Positions 1 through 8,505 of a stretch of DNA of 39,395 nt are shown piece by piece. Below the pieces are notes generated by a model. That model was given only the letters and a program-made list of their open reading frames with translations. It was not told the DNA's origin and searched no databases. Made by a program: the position numbers and the translations under genes. Position 1 is the stretch's first letter. Each line of letters opens with the position of its first letter. The stretch spans positions 1-39,395 of the forward strand of contig JAUIBE010000022.1 in the NCBI GenBank assembly GCA_030428105.1, given 5' to 3'. This DNA is from Gammaproteobacteria bacterium. Its GTDB lineage: Bacteria; Pseudomonadota; Gammaproteobacteria; Xanthomonadales; SZUA-36.

Positions 1-1
1 G

Positions 2-106
2 ATGAAAACCTACAACGAATACCGCCCTCACGATGCGCTGGGAAGAATCCCTCCGGCCATGTACGTGAGGAACTTGAAGCTGGAAAACTCTAGTTTAGGA
101 CTGTAA
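2..106 (+). mobile_element. IS3-family transposase, C-terminal end only
   Basis: The reading frame enters from outside the window and gives about 34 residues ending in TAA. It contains YNEYRPHDALG followed by IPPAMY, the hallmark of the C-terminal end of the DDE integrase domain (OrfB) of IS3-family insertion sequences. The rest of the element lies upstream of the window. The IS end must fall between the stop codon and about position 136, because recognisable MFS transporter sequence in the same orientation begins right after. I could not define the terminal inverted repeat because the other end is not visible. Confidence 0.75.
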
Positions 107-136
107 CGCTTGCGGGGAAGCTTACGGTTCGTCCTC

Positions 137-394
137 ATGATCGCGCACCAGGGCGTGCGGCTCGCACGTTCAGTCCACGTCGTGGACATGGCGGATCGCG
201 ACAACCGTGCAACATACACTGCGCTTAGCAATTCGGTGGTTGGCCTGACCTTGCTCGCAGGAGGTGTCTTCGGCGTTGTCGCGCAGTGGCTAGGTATTGG
301 CGTTGTACTGGCAATATTCACGTTGATGGCTGCCCTGGCGATCATGGCAGGGGCGGGGCTGGATGATGTCCAGGGAGCAGACTTTAGAGTTTGA
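137..394 (+). pseudogene. MFS transporter, C-terminal remnant next to an IS end
   Basis: The frame gives about 85 residues typical of the last helices of a major facilitator permease: a polar cytoplasmic loop (HVVDMADRDNRATYTALSN) followed by two hydrophobic helices and a short tail. A complete MFS protein has about 400 residues and 12 helices, so roughly the first three quarters are missing. The homologous part starts directly after the IS3-like end, so the simplest explanation is that the insertion separated or deleted the 5' part. No start codon with a convincing ribosome binding site is present and the fragment is unlikely to be functional. Confidence 0.6.
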
Positions 395-477
395 ACATGG
401 AGCCCCACCTGTTTTTCGATGAAACTCGCGACGAAGCAATATGAAAGGTGGTGGACTAGCAGCAGCCGTGTCGGCCT

Positions 478-1730
478 CTAACTCGGTTTGGGGATGTCTC
501 CGGTTTCATCGTCGGGTCCGTATACAGCCGAAGCCGTTTGTACACCTGTCAATGCATCGCCGAAGCCGCTTCGATGTTGGATTAGTTCGGGCAAACGCTT
601 TCTTGCACGCAATCCAACATAGGTAAACAGGCACAGGTGAACTGCTGCGCTAAATACGTAGAGCCCCTTCGACCCGATTGCGCCCATCATCATGGCTGCC
701 AGTAAAGGTCCAGCAACGGCGCCGAAACCATAAAGTAGCAACAGGCCGCTTGATACCTGCACATATTCGTCAGTTCTGGCATGATCGTTGGTAAGCGCCA
801 CTGCGACCGAATACAAGGGGAATGCCATGCCGCCCCATAGACCACCGAGTAGCATCAAGGCGATTTTGGGCATCGTTGCCGCTGTCAATCCGATTGCCGC
901 ACCGATAACACAGGCGCCTAACGCAATTCCGGCCAGGACTCTGCGTCGATCCAGTCGATCTGAAAGAAGCCCGAGTGGCCACTGAAAAATCGCACCTCCA
1001 ATAACACCACAGGTCATATAGCACGCGGCTGAATCAGTGTCACCGTGACCTGTGAAGCGAATACAGCCGACACCGCCCAGAAAGAGCCATTGGTCAGGCC
1101 GGCGGCAAAACAGCTCGTTGCTCCTGACGGCGCGATCTTAAACAATCGCCGCAAGTCCATGTGCACGGCATTCGGCTTTTCTGGTGTTTCAGATCTGGAT
1201 AAGACAACTGGGATTAGTGCGGACGAAACGAGAATCGAAGCGATAACGAACAGCTCTAGTTCACGCGGATCGTACATGAGCATCATCAGCTGTCCTAGCG
1301 CCATGACCGTAAGCGTGATGAAAACGTAGACCGAGAACACACCGCCCCGAGTCTCGTTGGTGGTGCATCCATTCAGCCAACTCTCGATGGCAACGTAGAT
1401 CACCGCGAAACAAAAACCCGTTAGAAAACGCAAGGCTGCCCACAACCAAGGTTCGGCCCACAGACCAAGCACCAAAGGGGTAGCCGATGCCGCAGCGGTC
1501 ATGGCCGCAAAAACTCGCACATGCCCGACGGCGCGCAAAAGCTCGCCGCTGCGCAGGCACCCTATTGTAAAACCGAGGAAATAAGATGCGCCAATGATGC
1601 CGATCGTGACGGTTGAAAAGCTTTCCAGCGCCGCTCGTGTCGGAATAAGCGTGCCTTGCAAGCCCTGTCCCGTTAAGAGAATTGCCACACCGACCAGCAG
1701 AGCGGCAACCTTCGTTAACGTGCGCTTCAT
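478..1730 (-). pseudogene. MFS transporter (YcaD-like), frameshifted
   Basis: Two overlapping minus-strand frames together make one MFS permease of about 415 residues, the usual length of the family. The N-terminal part (1730 down to about 1050) has six helices and the loop LTGFCFAVIYVAIESWLN. The C-terminal part (about 1050 down to 478) begins with GDTDSAACYM, then GGAIFQWPLGLLSDRLDRRR, the conserved cytoplasmic loop pattern of the YcaD/MFS_1 group. Joining the frames requires one extra base near 1049-1051, where the reading continues smoothly as FASQ-GHGDTDSAA. This is either a true inactivating one-base deletion or a sequencing error. ATG at 1730 is preferred over an in-frame GTG one codon upstream. 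It lies convergent to the preceding MFS remnant. Confidence 0.75.
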
Positions 1731-2021
1731 CACGTGCGACTAACTGGACGCACGGTTAAAACGAACCAACATAAACCGAATGAATCGGTCTTTCCGGGCT
1801 TGCTGTGGCACCGTCACTCTCTTGTCTGAAGCAATGGCGCACGACCTTTTCCCTCAACTTTAACTCAGCTTCTAGTACCCGTAGCTTACTCGATCACGGT
1901 GTTAATTGACGTGTTTCATGTTCACCGACTGTGCCACTCCAGGGCGCTGAAATAGTTTGCGAAGCTGATTTTGCCGATCGCCGGGCAATCGGCCACGCGC
2001 ATACACACTCCAACACCCTCA
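1731..2021. other. Intergenic stretch with no recognisable gene
   Basis: About 290 bases lie between the start of the MFS gene and the end of the universal stress gene. Short ORFs here lack a family pattern or a ribosome binding site. The segment should hold the MFS promoter, but I cannot place it with confidence, and I see no strong hairpin or repeat. Confidence 0.4.
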
Positions 2022-3068
2022 TTACCATGTGGTCTCTATGGTCGGAAAAAGGACCTTCCGGGCAGTTCGGGTCGACCGGTGTACCTCCTCCTCGCGATAG
2101 CGCGTTGTCTCCGCTTCAGGCGTCGCATCCGGCTGCTTGACGATTAGGAATGAACAATTCGATCGGGCCAGAATCGTCTCCGACGTATTCGCGCGCACGA
2201 GTCCTGAAAGCCCTGAACGACCGGCGGTTCCCATTACAATCAACCCGGCATTGAGTTTCTCCGCGAGTTCGGGAATGACCTGTCGGACAAGCCCCTTCAC
2301 AACGTGAAGTTTTGGAGCGACAAATTCGATTGCCAGGCGTTCAGATTCGGATCGTGCAAAACTTACGGTTTCCCGCAGCCAGATTGCACGTTTAGCAGCT
2401 TCACGCTTAACCATCTGGTCGACTGCCAGGTTGGCGCGGGCATCTCCCCGTGCGCGCAGATGGCCTTCACCGAACAGTCTCCAGGCATGCACAACATGTA
2501 GTGGCCTAAACTCCGCCAGAGCAATCGATCGCGCCACACGCAGGATGTTTTCGTTGAGTTCCGAATTCGTGTCAGCCTCATCCGGCATATCGATCGCCGC
2601 AATGATTGCGCCTTCACTACCAGGATTTTCTGCGCTAACCAACCATACTGGGCATGGACAGTGCCGCATCAGATTCGTATTTTCTCTACGTTCAACACGT
2701 GCCCGAGTAGTGCCGTGCTCGGCAACCGGCTTGATTACGAGGTCGTAATTGCTACTGTGGACCAATCGGGCGATTTCGGTATGTGCTTTGCCAACCAGAA
2801 CCTGCAGTTTGGTTGGAATACCAATGGCGCTCATTTCATCGGCGAGTGTCGTTAGCCGATTGCGAGTTGCCGTCACAGCTGAATCGAGCATCTCCGCTGG
2901 GGTTATCGCAGTGATCGTTCGAAGATCGTTCGCTGGTATTGAATCGACCACAGAGCACAGGGTTAGCGCAGCACGTTCGTTTCGAACTAGAGCAACTGCA
3001 CGATCCAAGGCAGGCGTGCGGCAGAAATCGGTGTCGAGAACCAACAGAATATTGGAAAATCTCATCAT
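2022..3068 (-). CDS. Tandem universal stress protein (UspE-like)
   Basis: The 348-residue protein contains two Usp domains, about residues 4-145 and 155-312, the arrangement of E. coli UspE. Domain 1 opens with SNILLVLDTDF and ends at CPCPVWLVS. Domain 2 ends with GTAGRSGLSGLVRANTSE and CSFLIVK, matching the G-2X-G-9X-G(S/T) nucleotide loop except that the glycine-asparagine pair is AN. A C-terminal extension of about 35 residues rich in Thr, Arg and Glu lies outside the fold. A GGAGGG sequence six bases before ATG 3068 supports the start. Usp proteins are cytosolic stress factors that often bind ATP or lipids; the exact role here is unknown. No partner gene lies in the same transcription unit. 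Confidence 0.85.
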   Translation of the reverse strand: MMRFSNILLVLDTDFCRTPALDRAVALVRNERAALTLCSVVDSIPANDLRTITAITPAEMLDSAVTATRNRLTTLADEMSAIGIPTKLQVLVGKAHTEIARLVHSSNYDLVIKPVAEHGTTRARVERRENTNLMRHCPCPVWLVSAENPGSEGAIIAAIDMPDEADTNSELNENILRVARSIALAEFRPLHVVHAWRLFGEGHLRARGDARANLAVDQMVKREAAKRAIWLRETVSFARSESERLAIEFVAPKLHVVKGLVRQVIPELAEKLNAGLIVMGTAGRSGLSGLVRANTSETILARSNCSFLIVKQPDATPEAETTRYREEEVHRSTRTARKVLFPTIETTW

Positions 3069-3309
3069 TGCAAACCCTCCATGCAGGTCCTAGTGATTTG
3101 TGGCTGATGTGGCCAATTTTAGCGAATGCGTCGAAAGAAACGACTCGGAAAAACCAGCGTTTGCATGTGGGAAACCCGTAGCTGCTACGGTTCGCGAAAC
3201 GGGCTATTTTTGTGCTTAACAACCGCGCGGGTCAGGCTGAAGATCGGGTCTTGTTGATTACTTGCGCACCTTCAGGGTGGCAATTCAACGGTGGCTTGTC
3301 TGGTTGGTG

Positions 3310-3840
3310 TTAGCGATAAGCGCGACAGAGATACTTGTACCTGTCGTTGTCAGGGAACGTGAAGGTGAGGGTTCCTTTACCCTCCACCGTGGAAATGTCC
3401 TCGGTGGCCAGCTGGGCGTTCTTGTCGAGCCAGAATTTCACCGGCCCTTCCTGGGAGTACATCCAGACCACGCCCTGCAGGTCTACCGCGGCGCGCTTGT
3501 ACTTGAATTTCTTGCACTCGTGCAGGCGGGTGCCGACTTTTTCCAACAGGCAGCGTTCCACCCGCTTTTTGCCCAGGGTGATTTCGTGGCGGGCGGTGCC
3601 GCTATTGCGATCCATCGCCACCTCGGCGCAGGCAAACTCGGTGCGCTTGCCCACGTTAAAGGGTTTCATCGCGCCTGATTCATCGGCGGGAGCAACGGGG
3701 TCTGATTCCTCGGCGGCTTCAAAAGGCGCGTCCGGGTCGCCCTGCGGAGAGGGGGCGGATTCCTGGGCGAAAGCACTCTGCGCTGCCATGCACAGCAGCG
3801 CTGATGTGAGCAGGTGGGGAAGAAATTCAGGTCGGTTCAT
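3310..3840 (-). CDS. Exported protein of unknown function
   Basis: The product has about 176 residues. It begins with a clear type I signal peptide (hydrophobic LLTSALLCMAAQSAFA, cleavage near AFA-QE), followed by an acidic Pro/Asp/Glu-rich linker to about residue 55, then a compact C-terminal domain. That domain contains several cysteines (FACAEV, ERCLLE, HECKKF and YLCRAYR at the very end), consistent with two disulfides in the periplasm. I do not recognise the family. The gene follows the S9 peptidase on the same strand, separated by a strong hairpin, so co-transcription is doubtful. ATG 3840 is preferred over the TTG one codon upstream; neither has a good ribosome binding site. Confidence 0.65.
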   Translation of the reverse strand: MNRPEFLPHLLTSALLCMAAQSAFAQESAPSPQGDPDAPFEAAEESDPVAPADESGAMKPFNVGKRTEFACAEVAMDRNSGTARHEITLGKKRVERCLLEKVGTRLHECKKFKYKRAAVDLQGVVWMYSQEGPVKFWLDKNAQLATEDISTVEGKGTLTFTFPDNDRYKYLCRAYR

Positions 3841-3865
3841 CAAGAAAATACGGTATGGCTGGCCG

Positions 3866-3894
3866 GGCTCCGGCGGAGTTTATCCGCCGGAGCC
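3866..3894 (-). terminator. Strong intercistronic hairpin after the S9 peptidase
   Basis: Two perfectly complementary 12-base arms (3866-3877 and 3883-3894) flank a five-base loop. The hairpin lies between the peptidase stop codon (3905) and the start of the exported-protein gene. There is no immediate U-run on the minus-strand transcript, so it may act as a weak or factor-dependent terminator or as an mRNA-stabilising stem rather than a classical intrinsic terminator. Confidence 0.5.
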
Positions 3895-3904
3895 GGCGCT
3901 GTCA

Positions 3905-6025
3905 TCACTTACCTGCGGCGTCACCCTGCAAGGCGGCTTCGAGGCCGGGAACGAACTCCTGGCCGTGCAGCACCTGGATGCTGGAGTTTTCGAAATCGTC
4001 GCCAATCTCCTGGTAGCGTCCGCCCTGGCACTCGGCCAGGAAGGCTTCCGCCACGGCGAAGAAGGACAGGTTGTTTTCAGGCTTCTGGAAGCCGTGGCCT
4101 TCGTCGGGGAACAGCACGTAGGTCACCGGGATTTCCTTGGCCTTCATGGCGTCGACGATCTGGTCGGATTCCGCCTGCTTCACCCGCGGGTCATTGGCGC
4201 CCTGGCCAATCAGCAGCGGCTTGGTGATGGCGTCCACCTCGGTCAGGGGTGAGCGCTCTTTCAGCAGCGACTGTCCGCCCTCGGTTTCCGGGTCGCCCAC
4301 GGCGCGTGCCAACACGCGGCGGAAGCTTTCCCAGTAAGGCGGAACCGAATCCAGCAGGGTCTGCAGGTTGGATGGGCCAACAATGTCCACGCCGCAAGAA
4401 AATTCATCAGGGGTAAAGGTCAGGCCCACCAGGGTGGCGTAACCACCGTAGCTGCCGCCCATGATGGCCACCTTGTCGGCCTGGGTAATGCCGTTCTCAA
4501 CGGCCCAGTTCTTGGCATCCAGCAGGTCGTTGTGCATCGCGCCCGCCCATTCCTCGTTGCCGGCGTTGATGAACGACTTGCCGAAGCCGGTGGAGGCGCG
4601 GAAATTCACCTGCAGCACGGCGTAGCCGCGGTTGGCCAGCCACTGCACCATGCCAGAGTAGCCAAAGGTGTCGCGTCCCCAGGGGCCGCCGTGCACCAGC
4701 ATGACCATCGGAACCGGCTCAGCCGGGCGTCCGTCACCATCGGGGTCGGACTCAACCGGCAGGGTCAGGTAGCTGACCAGGTCGAAGCCATCGCGCGAGG
4801 GAATGACCTCGCCGTGCATCTTCGACAGGGCATAATCGGACAACGCCGGGTTGGTGACGAACAGGTCTTCAAGCTCGCCGGTGGTGGTATCGAAGTACTT
4901 GTAGATGGGCGAGGCGTCGCTCTCGTCGGTGTAAACCGTCCAGTAGCGGTTATCCAGCGACACGGAAACGATATTCGAACCGCCGGTCAGCAGGCTGTTT
5001 AACTGGTTGATGGTGTCCACCATGTCCACGCTGATGGCGTGGTACACCGGCCGGATCAGGTCCTCGGCGTAAGCGATGGGCTGGTGCGACTGCGGGTGGG
5101 TAATCACGCTGGTGATATCCACCTGGTCGGAAGCGGCGATCACTTCGGTGCTCAGGTCGGCCAGGTTCAAGTGCACCAGCGCGGCGGTATCGCGGCCGCG
5201 GCTGTCCAGCATGTAGACGCCTTCGTTGGTTTCATCAAAACCGACGATGCCGGTGGTTAGCGCGTCTTCCGGCGGCACCTCGTAAAGCAGCTCGGGCTCG
5301 CCATCGTTCCAGTTGGAGACGGTGAAGCCGCCGGCCTGGGTGGCTTCTGTAACCAGGCGCACCTTCAGGTCGTTGTCTACCAGGATCGAGGCGTAGCCGG
5401 TGTTCTCCACCAGCAGTTCACGCTCGGCGGTGGCCAGGTCAACCCGGTACAGGTCGTGCCAGGCCGGGTCGCGGTCGTTCATGCCAATGATGGCCACGCC
5501 GGGGTGGTCTGCGCTCTGCGCAATCATCTGCGCCTGCACGCCGGGGTAGGGCGACAGGTCGATGATGTCATTGGTGTCCAGGTCAACGCTGAACAGGTGC
5601 CAGTTTTCATCGCCGCCTTCATCGCGGATGTAGAGCACGTGCTTGCTGTCCAGCGCCCAGAAGTGCTGCGGAATGCCGCGGCCGGTGTCGTTGGTGATGG
5701 GGCGCACGCTGTCGAAATTGCCGCGATCACCCACCCAGATGTTCATCACGCCATCGACTGGCGCGCGGAAGCTCATCTTGCTGCCATCGGGGCTCAGGCG
5801 GCCCTGGAAACGGGTGGGGTTGCCAAACAGTATTTCACGATCGATCAGCGCGGGAGCATCCATGGTCACCTCGGTGGGTTCGGCGCTGGTCGCCTCGTTC
5901 TGGGCCGCCTCGGTTTGCGGCGCGGCGGCAACCTCGCTCTCGCCGCTCTGCGCGGAATCCTGCGAATTACACGCGGCCAGCGTGGCGGCCAAAACCATTG
6001 AAAAAGCCAAGCTTGAAACTTTCAT
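3905..6025 (-). CDS. S9 family peptidase (prolyl oligopeptidase-like), lipoprotein
   Basis: This 706-residue protein has a lipoprotein signal with lipobox LAAC at residues 16-19, then an Ala/Glu-rich spacer. Residues about 55-400 form a WD/beta-propeller-like region and residues about 430-690 an alpha/beta hydrolase. The catalytic triad is visible: Ser525 in GGSYGGY, Asp612 in GANDPRV and His644 in DEGHGF. The oxyanion region is HGGPWGRD. These are the features of S9C-type dipeptidyl or acylaminoacyl peptidases, which cleave short peptides. The lipobox predicts anchoring in the envelope, so it probably trims periplasmic peptides. ATG 6025 has AGGGAA upstream. About 45 residues after the hydrolase fold have no assigned function. 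Confidence 0.92.
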   Translation of the reverse strand: MKVSSLAFSMVLAATLAACNSQDSAQSGESEVAAAPQTEAAQNEATSAEPTEVTMDAPALIDREILFGNPTRFQGRLSPDGSKMSFRAPVDGVMNIWVGDRGNFDSVRPITNDTGRGIPQHFWALDSKHVLYIRDEGGDENWHLFSVDLDTNDIIDLSPYPGVQAQMIAQSADHPGVAIIGMNDRDPAWHDLYRVDLATAERELLVENTGYASILVDNDLKVRLVTEATQAGGFTVSNWNDGEPELLYEVPPEDALTTGIVGFDETNEGVYMLDSRGRDTAALVHLNLADLSTEVIAASDQVDITSVITHPQSHQPIAYAEDLIRPVYHAISVDMVDTINQLNSLLTGGSNIVSVSLDNRYWTVYTDESDASPIYKYFDTTTGELEDLFVTNPALSDYALSKMHGEVIPSRDGFDLVSYLTLPVESDPDGDGRPAEPVPMVMLVHGGPWGRDTFGYSGMVQWLANRGYAVLQVNFRASTGFGKSFINAGNEEWAGAMHNDLLDAKNWAVENGITQADKVAIMGGSYGGYATLVGLTFTPDEFSCGVDIVGPSNLQTLLDSVPPYWESFRRVLARAVGDPETEGGQSLLKERSPLTEVDAITKPLLIGQGANDPRVKQAESDQIVDAMKAKEIPVTYVLFPDEGHGFQKPENNLSFFAVAEAFLAECQGGRYQEIGDDFENSSIQVLHGQEFVPGLEAALQGDAAGK

Positions 6026-6260
6026 TGATTCGTTCCCTGGTAAAACGGTCGGGCGAGTATATCAATGCGACAGGCCGTTTCGGGTGTGTGGGTAGTCATG
6101 GTCAAGCCCGATGCGGCATGACGACATGAGTTTGCGTTTTTTGGGTGGTTGGCCCTCAGGGGAATGGCGATGGCGTGGCCCGGGCGCCACTTTTCCTGCC
6201 ACGAGGGTAGGCATATGATGTAGCGCGAATCGTAAACCCCACCTGACAGGGCGGATCACC

Positions 6261-6689
6261 ATGAAAATTTCACGCAAGGGCTCGGCCGTTTGGCAGGGCA
6301 CCATCAAGGAAGGAAAAGGCGCCGTTTCCACCCAGAGCGGCGTGTTGGAAGACCAGCGTTACGGTTTTGGCACGCGCTTTGGCGATGAGCCGGGCACCAA
6401 CCCGGAAGAGCTGATTGCCGCGGCGCACGCCGGTTGTTTCACCATGGCGCTGAGCAAGATCCTGGGTGACAACGGCTTTACCGCCGACCGCCTGGAGACC
6501 ACCGCCGCCGTCACCCTGGAAAAGGTGGGTGAGGGCATTGAAATTACCGGCATTCACTTGACGCTGAAGGGTTCTGTGCCTGGCGCAGATGCCGAACAGT
6601 TCGAAGAACTGGCCAACATGGCCAAGGCCGGTTGCCCGGTTTCGAAACTGTTCAAGGCGCCGATTACCCTGGACGTGGCGTTTTCCTGA
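6261..6689 (+). CDS. osmC: OsmC family organic hydroperoxide reductase
   Basis: The 142 residues match the full length of OsmC and the order of its conserved blocks: a KGSAVWQG strand, GTNPEELIAAAHAGCFTMAL and KAGCPVSKL. The two redox cysteines are Cys59 (peroxidatic) and Cys125 (resolving). The enzyme reduces organic and inorganic hydroperoxides using dihydrolipoamide-type thiols in the cytoplasm. It is transcribed divergently from the S9 peptidase. Its last 26 bases overlap the 3' end of the convergent permease gene, so the two transcripts must be antisense at their tails. Confidence 0.95.
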   Translation: MKISRKGSAVWQGTIKEGKGAVSTQSGVLEDQRYGFGTRFGDEPGTNPEELIAAAHAGCFTMALSKILGDNGFTADRLETTAAVTLEKVGEGIEITGIHLTLKGSVPGADAEQFEELANMAKAGCPVSKLFKAPITLDVAFS

Positions 6690-8427
6690 GCGGGTCGATC
6701 GTCAGGGTGATGAAGTCGAGGCCGAAGTAGCGGTAGTGCTCTAGCGTGTCGACCAGCCCGCCGATGACGCGGAAGGGCAGGTCGCTCATTGCCAGCGGTT
6801 TTGAGCCTTCCTGCGAGGCATCGATCAGGTCGTGGATGTCGTGGTCGAGCGGGGCAACGCCCACGCTGAGCTCCACCTCTTTGCCTTCCGCCTGTAGCTC
6901 AATGTGAAGCTTCTGGCCCTGGTCGGTGGCCGCACCGCGCATTTCTATCAACGCCAACACCGTTTCCTCGGCCACCAACCTGAGGCGCTGGGCGCCGCGC
7001 TCGCTTATCTTCAGCTTGCGCTCGGCAAATTTCTGGGCCAACTCGCCGGCCTCGCGCACCGCATCCATCGAAAGCAGGGTATCCATCGAAACCTTGCCCT
7101 TGCGCCGCAAGCCCAGCAGGGCCACCAGCAACACGGTAATCAGCGTGCCCGAGGTCATGCCGTTGCCCAGGATGGGCGCCAGCCAGTCGGGAATGACATC
7201 GTTGAACAGGGCTTTTTGCTGGAAACCAACCCCCAGCCAGAAGCCCATGCCAACGATAAAACCCTTTTCGTAGGTGAGCCCATCGCGCGCCACCATGCGC
7301 ACGCCGTGCATGAACAGCAGCAGGATCAGCACGATCAGGTAAGCGCCCACCACCGGCTCGGGGATGGAAAGAATCACTGCGGAAATCTTGGGGAAGAACG
7401 CCAGCGCCAGCAGCAGCACGCCGCACAGCAGGCCGACCCGGCGCGAGGCCACGCCGGTGAGATCCACCACCGAGATGCTGGTGGAGTAGGTGGTGTTGGG
7501 CATGGTGCCCAGCAGGCCGGAAAGCAGGTTGCCCAGGCCATCGGCGTTGAGTGCGCCCTGCACGGTGCGGAAATCCACCGGGTGCTGTTTGCGGTGCGAC
7601 ATGTGTTGAATGGCAATCGCGTCGCCGAATGTCTCGATGGCGCCCACCAGGGTGACGATGATGAAGGCAGGCAACAGCACCCAGAAATTTTGCCCGAAGG
7701 TTAAATCAAAGCCGTGCCAGCTCAGCTCGGGCAAGCCAACCCAGGCGGCTTCGCTGATGCGCGAGGTATCGAAATCGCCAAAGGCCCAGGCCAGCACCGC
7801 GCCGGCGACAATGCCGATTACCGGTGCCCAAAGGCGCAGCTGGCTGGTGCCGAAAAACGACAGCAGCAAGATAGTGAGCAGGCTCACCCCGGCTACCAGC
7901 GGTGCCTCGAAGGCGGCCTGGCCGGCCTCGACCGGCGGGAAATGGTTGAAGGCAATCGGCATCACGGTGACCGCCAGCAGCATGATGGTGGTGCCGCCCA
8001 CCAGCGGGGTGATCACCTTGCGCAGCAGCACCAGGCGGTGCGAAAGCAAAAACTGGATCAGCGCCGAGACCACGATCAGGGTCATCAGTAGCGGCATGCC
8101 GCCCATCTCCAGCGCGGTGATGCCCACGGCGATAAACGCGCCCGAAGTACCCATCAGCAGGATGTAACCAGCGCCAAAACGCCACACCCGGCGCGCCTGG
8201 ATGATGGTGGTGACGCCGCAGATCAGCACCGCAAAAAAGATAACGCTGGCCTCCATGCTCTGCGGCATGTTGGCGCCACGCAGCACGATGGCGGGGGTTA
8301 AAACGATGCCGGCAATAATGAGCGCGACGGTCTGCGCGGCCAGCAGCCACGAGAGGCCACCGGGGGGCTGTTCGTTGACGCTGTACTTCAGGGTTTCAGC
8401 ATCGGGCTGCGGTAGGTTTTCTGCCAT
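6664..8427 (-). CDS. NCS2-type xanthine/uracil permease with extra C-terminal domain
   Basis: The first 430 or so residues contain 12-14 hydrophobic segments and the NCS2 signature region TMPNTTYSTSISVVDLTGVA followed by SRRVG, typical of nucleobase:cation symporters in the inner membrane. About 150 further residues form a soluble domain beginning near KISERGAQRLRLVAEETVLAL. This resembles the N box of GHKL/anti-sigma type HATPase folds, but I see no clear G1/G2 boxes, so the assignment is tentative. ATG 8427 is chosen because GGAGAG precedes it; an upstream in-frame start at 8487 lacks this and would add 20 polar residues. It converges on osmC with a 26-base overlap. The substrate is probably a purine or pyrimidine base but is not determined. 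Confidence 0.85.
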   Translation of the reverse strand: MAENLPQPDAETLKYSVNEQPPGGLSWLLAAQTVALIIAGIVLTPAIVLRGANMPQSMEASVIFFAVLICGVTTIIQARRVWRFGAGYILLMGTSGAFIAVGITALEMGGMPLLMTLIVVSALIQFLLSHRLVLLRKVITPLVGGTTIMLLAVTVMPIAFNHFPPVEAGQAAFEAPLVAGVSLLTILLLSFFGTSQLRLWAPVIGIVAGAVLAWAFGDFDTSRISEAAWVGLPELSWHGFDLTFGQNFWVLLPAFIIVTLVGAIETFGDAIAIQHMSHRKQHPVDFRTVQGALNADGLGNLLSGLLGTMPNTTYSTSISVVDLTGVASRRVGLLCGVLLLALAFFPKISAVILSIPEPVVGAYLIVLILLLFMHGVRMVARDGLTYEKGFIVGMGFWLGVGFQQKALFNDVIPDWLAPILGNGMTSGTLITVLLVALLGLRRKGKVSMDTLLSMDAVREAGELAQKFAERKLKISERGAQRLRLVAEETVLALIEMRGAATDQGQKLHIELQAEGKEVELSVGVAPLDHDIHDLIDASQEGSKPLAMSDLPFRVIGGLVDTLEHYRYFGLDFITLTIDPLRKTPRPG

Positions 8428-8505
8428 GCCATCTCTCCGCGCAATTTTTTGTGCATTGTTGAGGTCCCCTTTCCAGCCCATCGACATTTTATACTTGAAC
8501 GCGTT

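Noticed and set aside
1931-2140. 69-codon plus-strand ORF
   Set aside because: It overlaps the 3' end of the universal stress gene and shows no ribosome binding site or domain.
6062-6331. 89-codon minus-strand ORF over the osmC start
   Set aside because: It overlaps the certain osmC start and the divergent promoter region and shows no recognisable domain.
6904-7704. 266-codon open frame on the plus strand
   Set aside because: It is antisense to the NCS2 permease gene with the same shadow composition; the permease has clear helices and the NCS2 signature.
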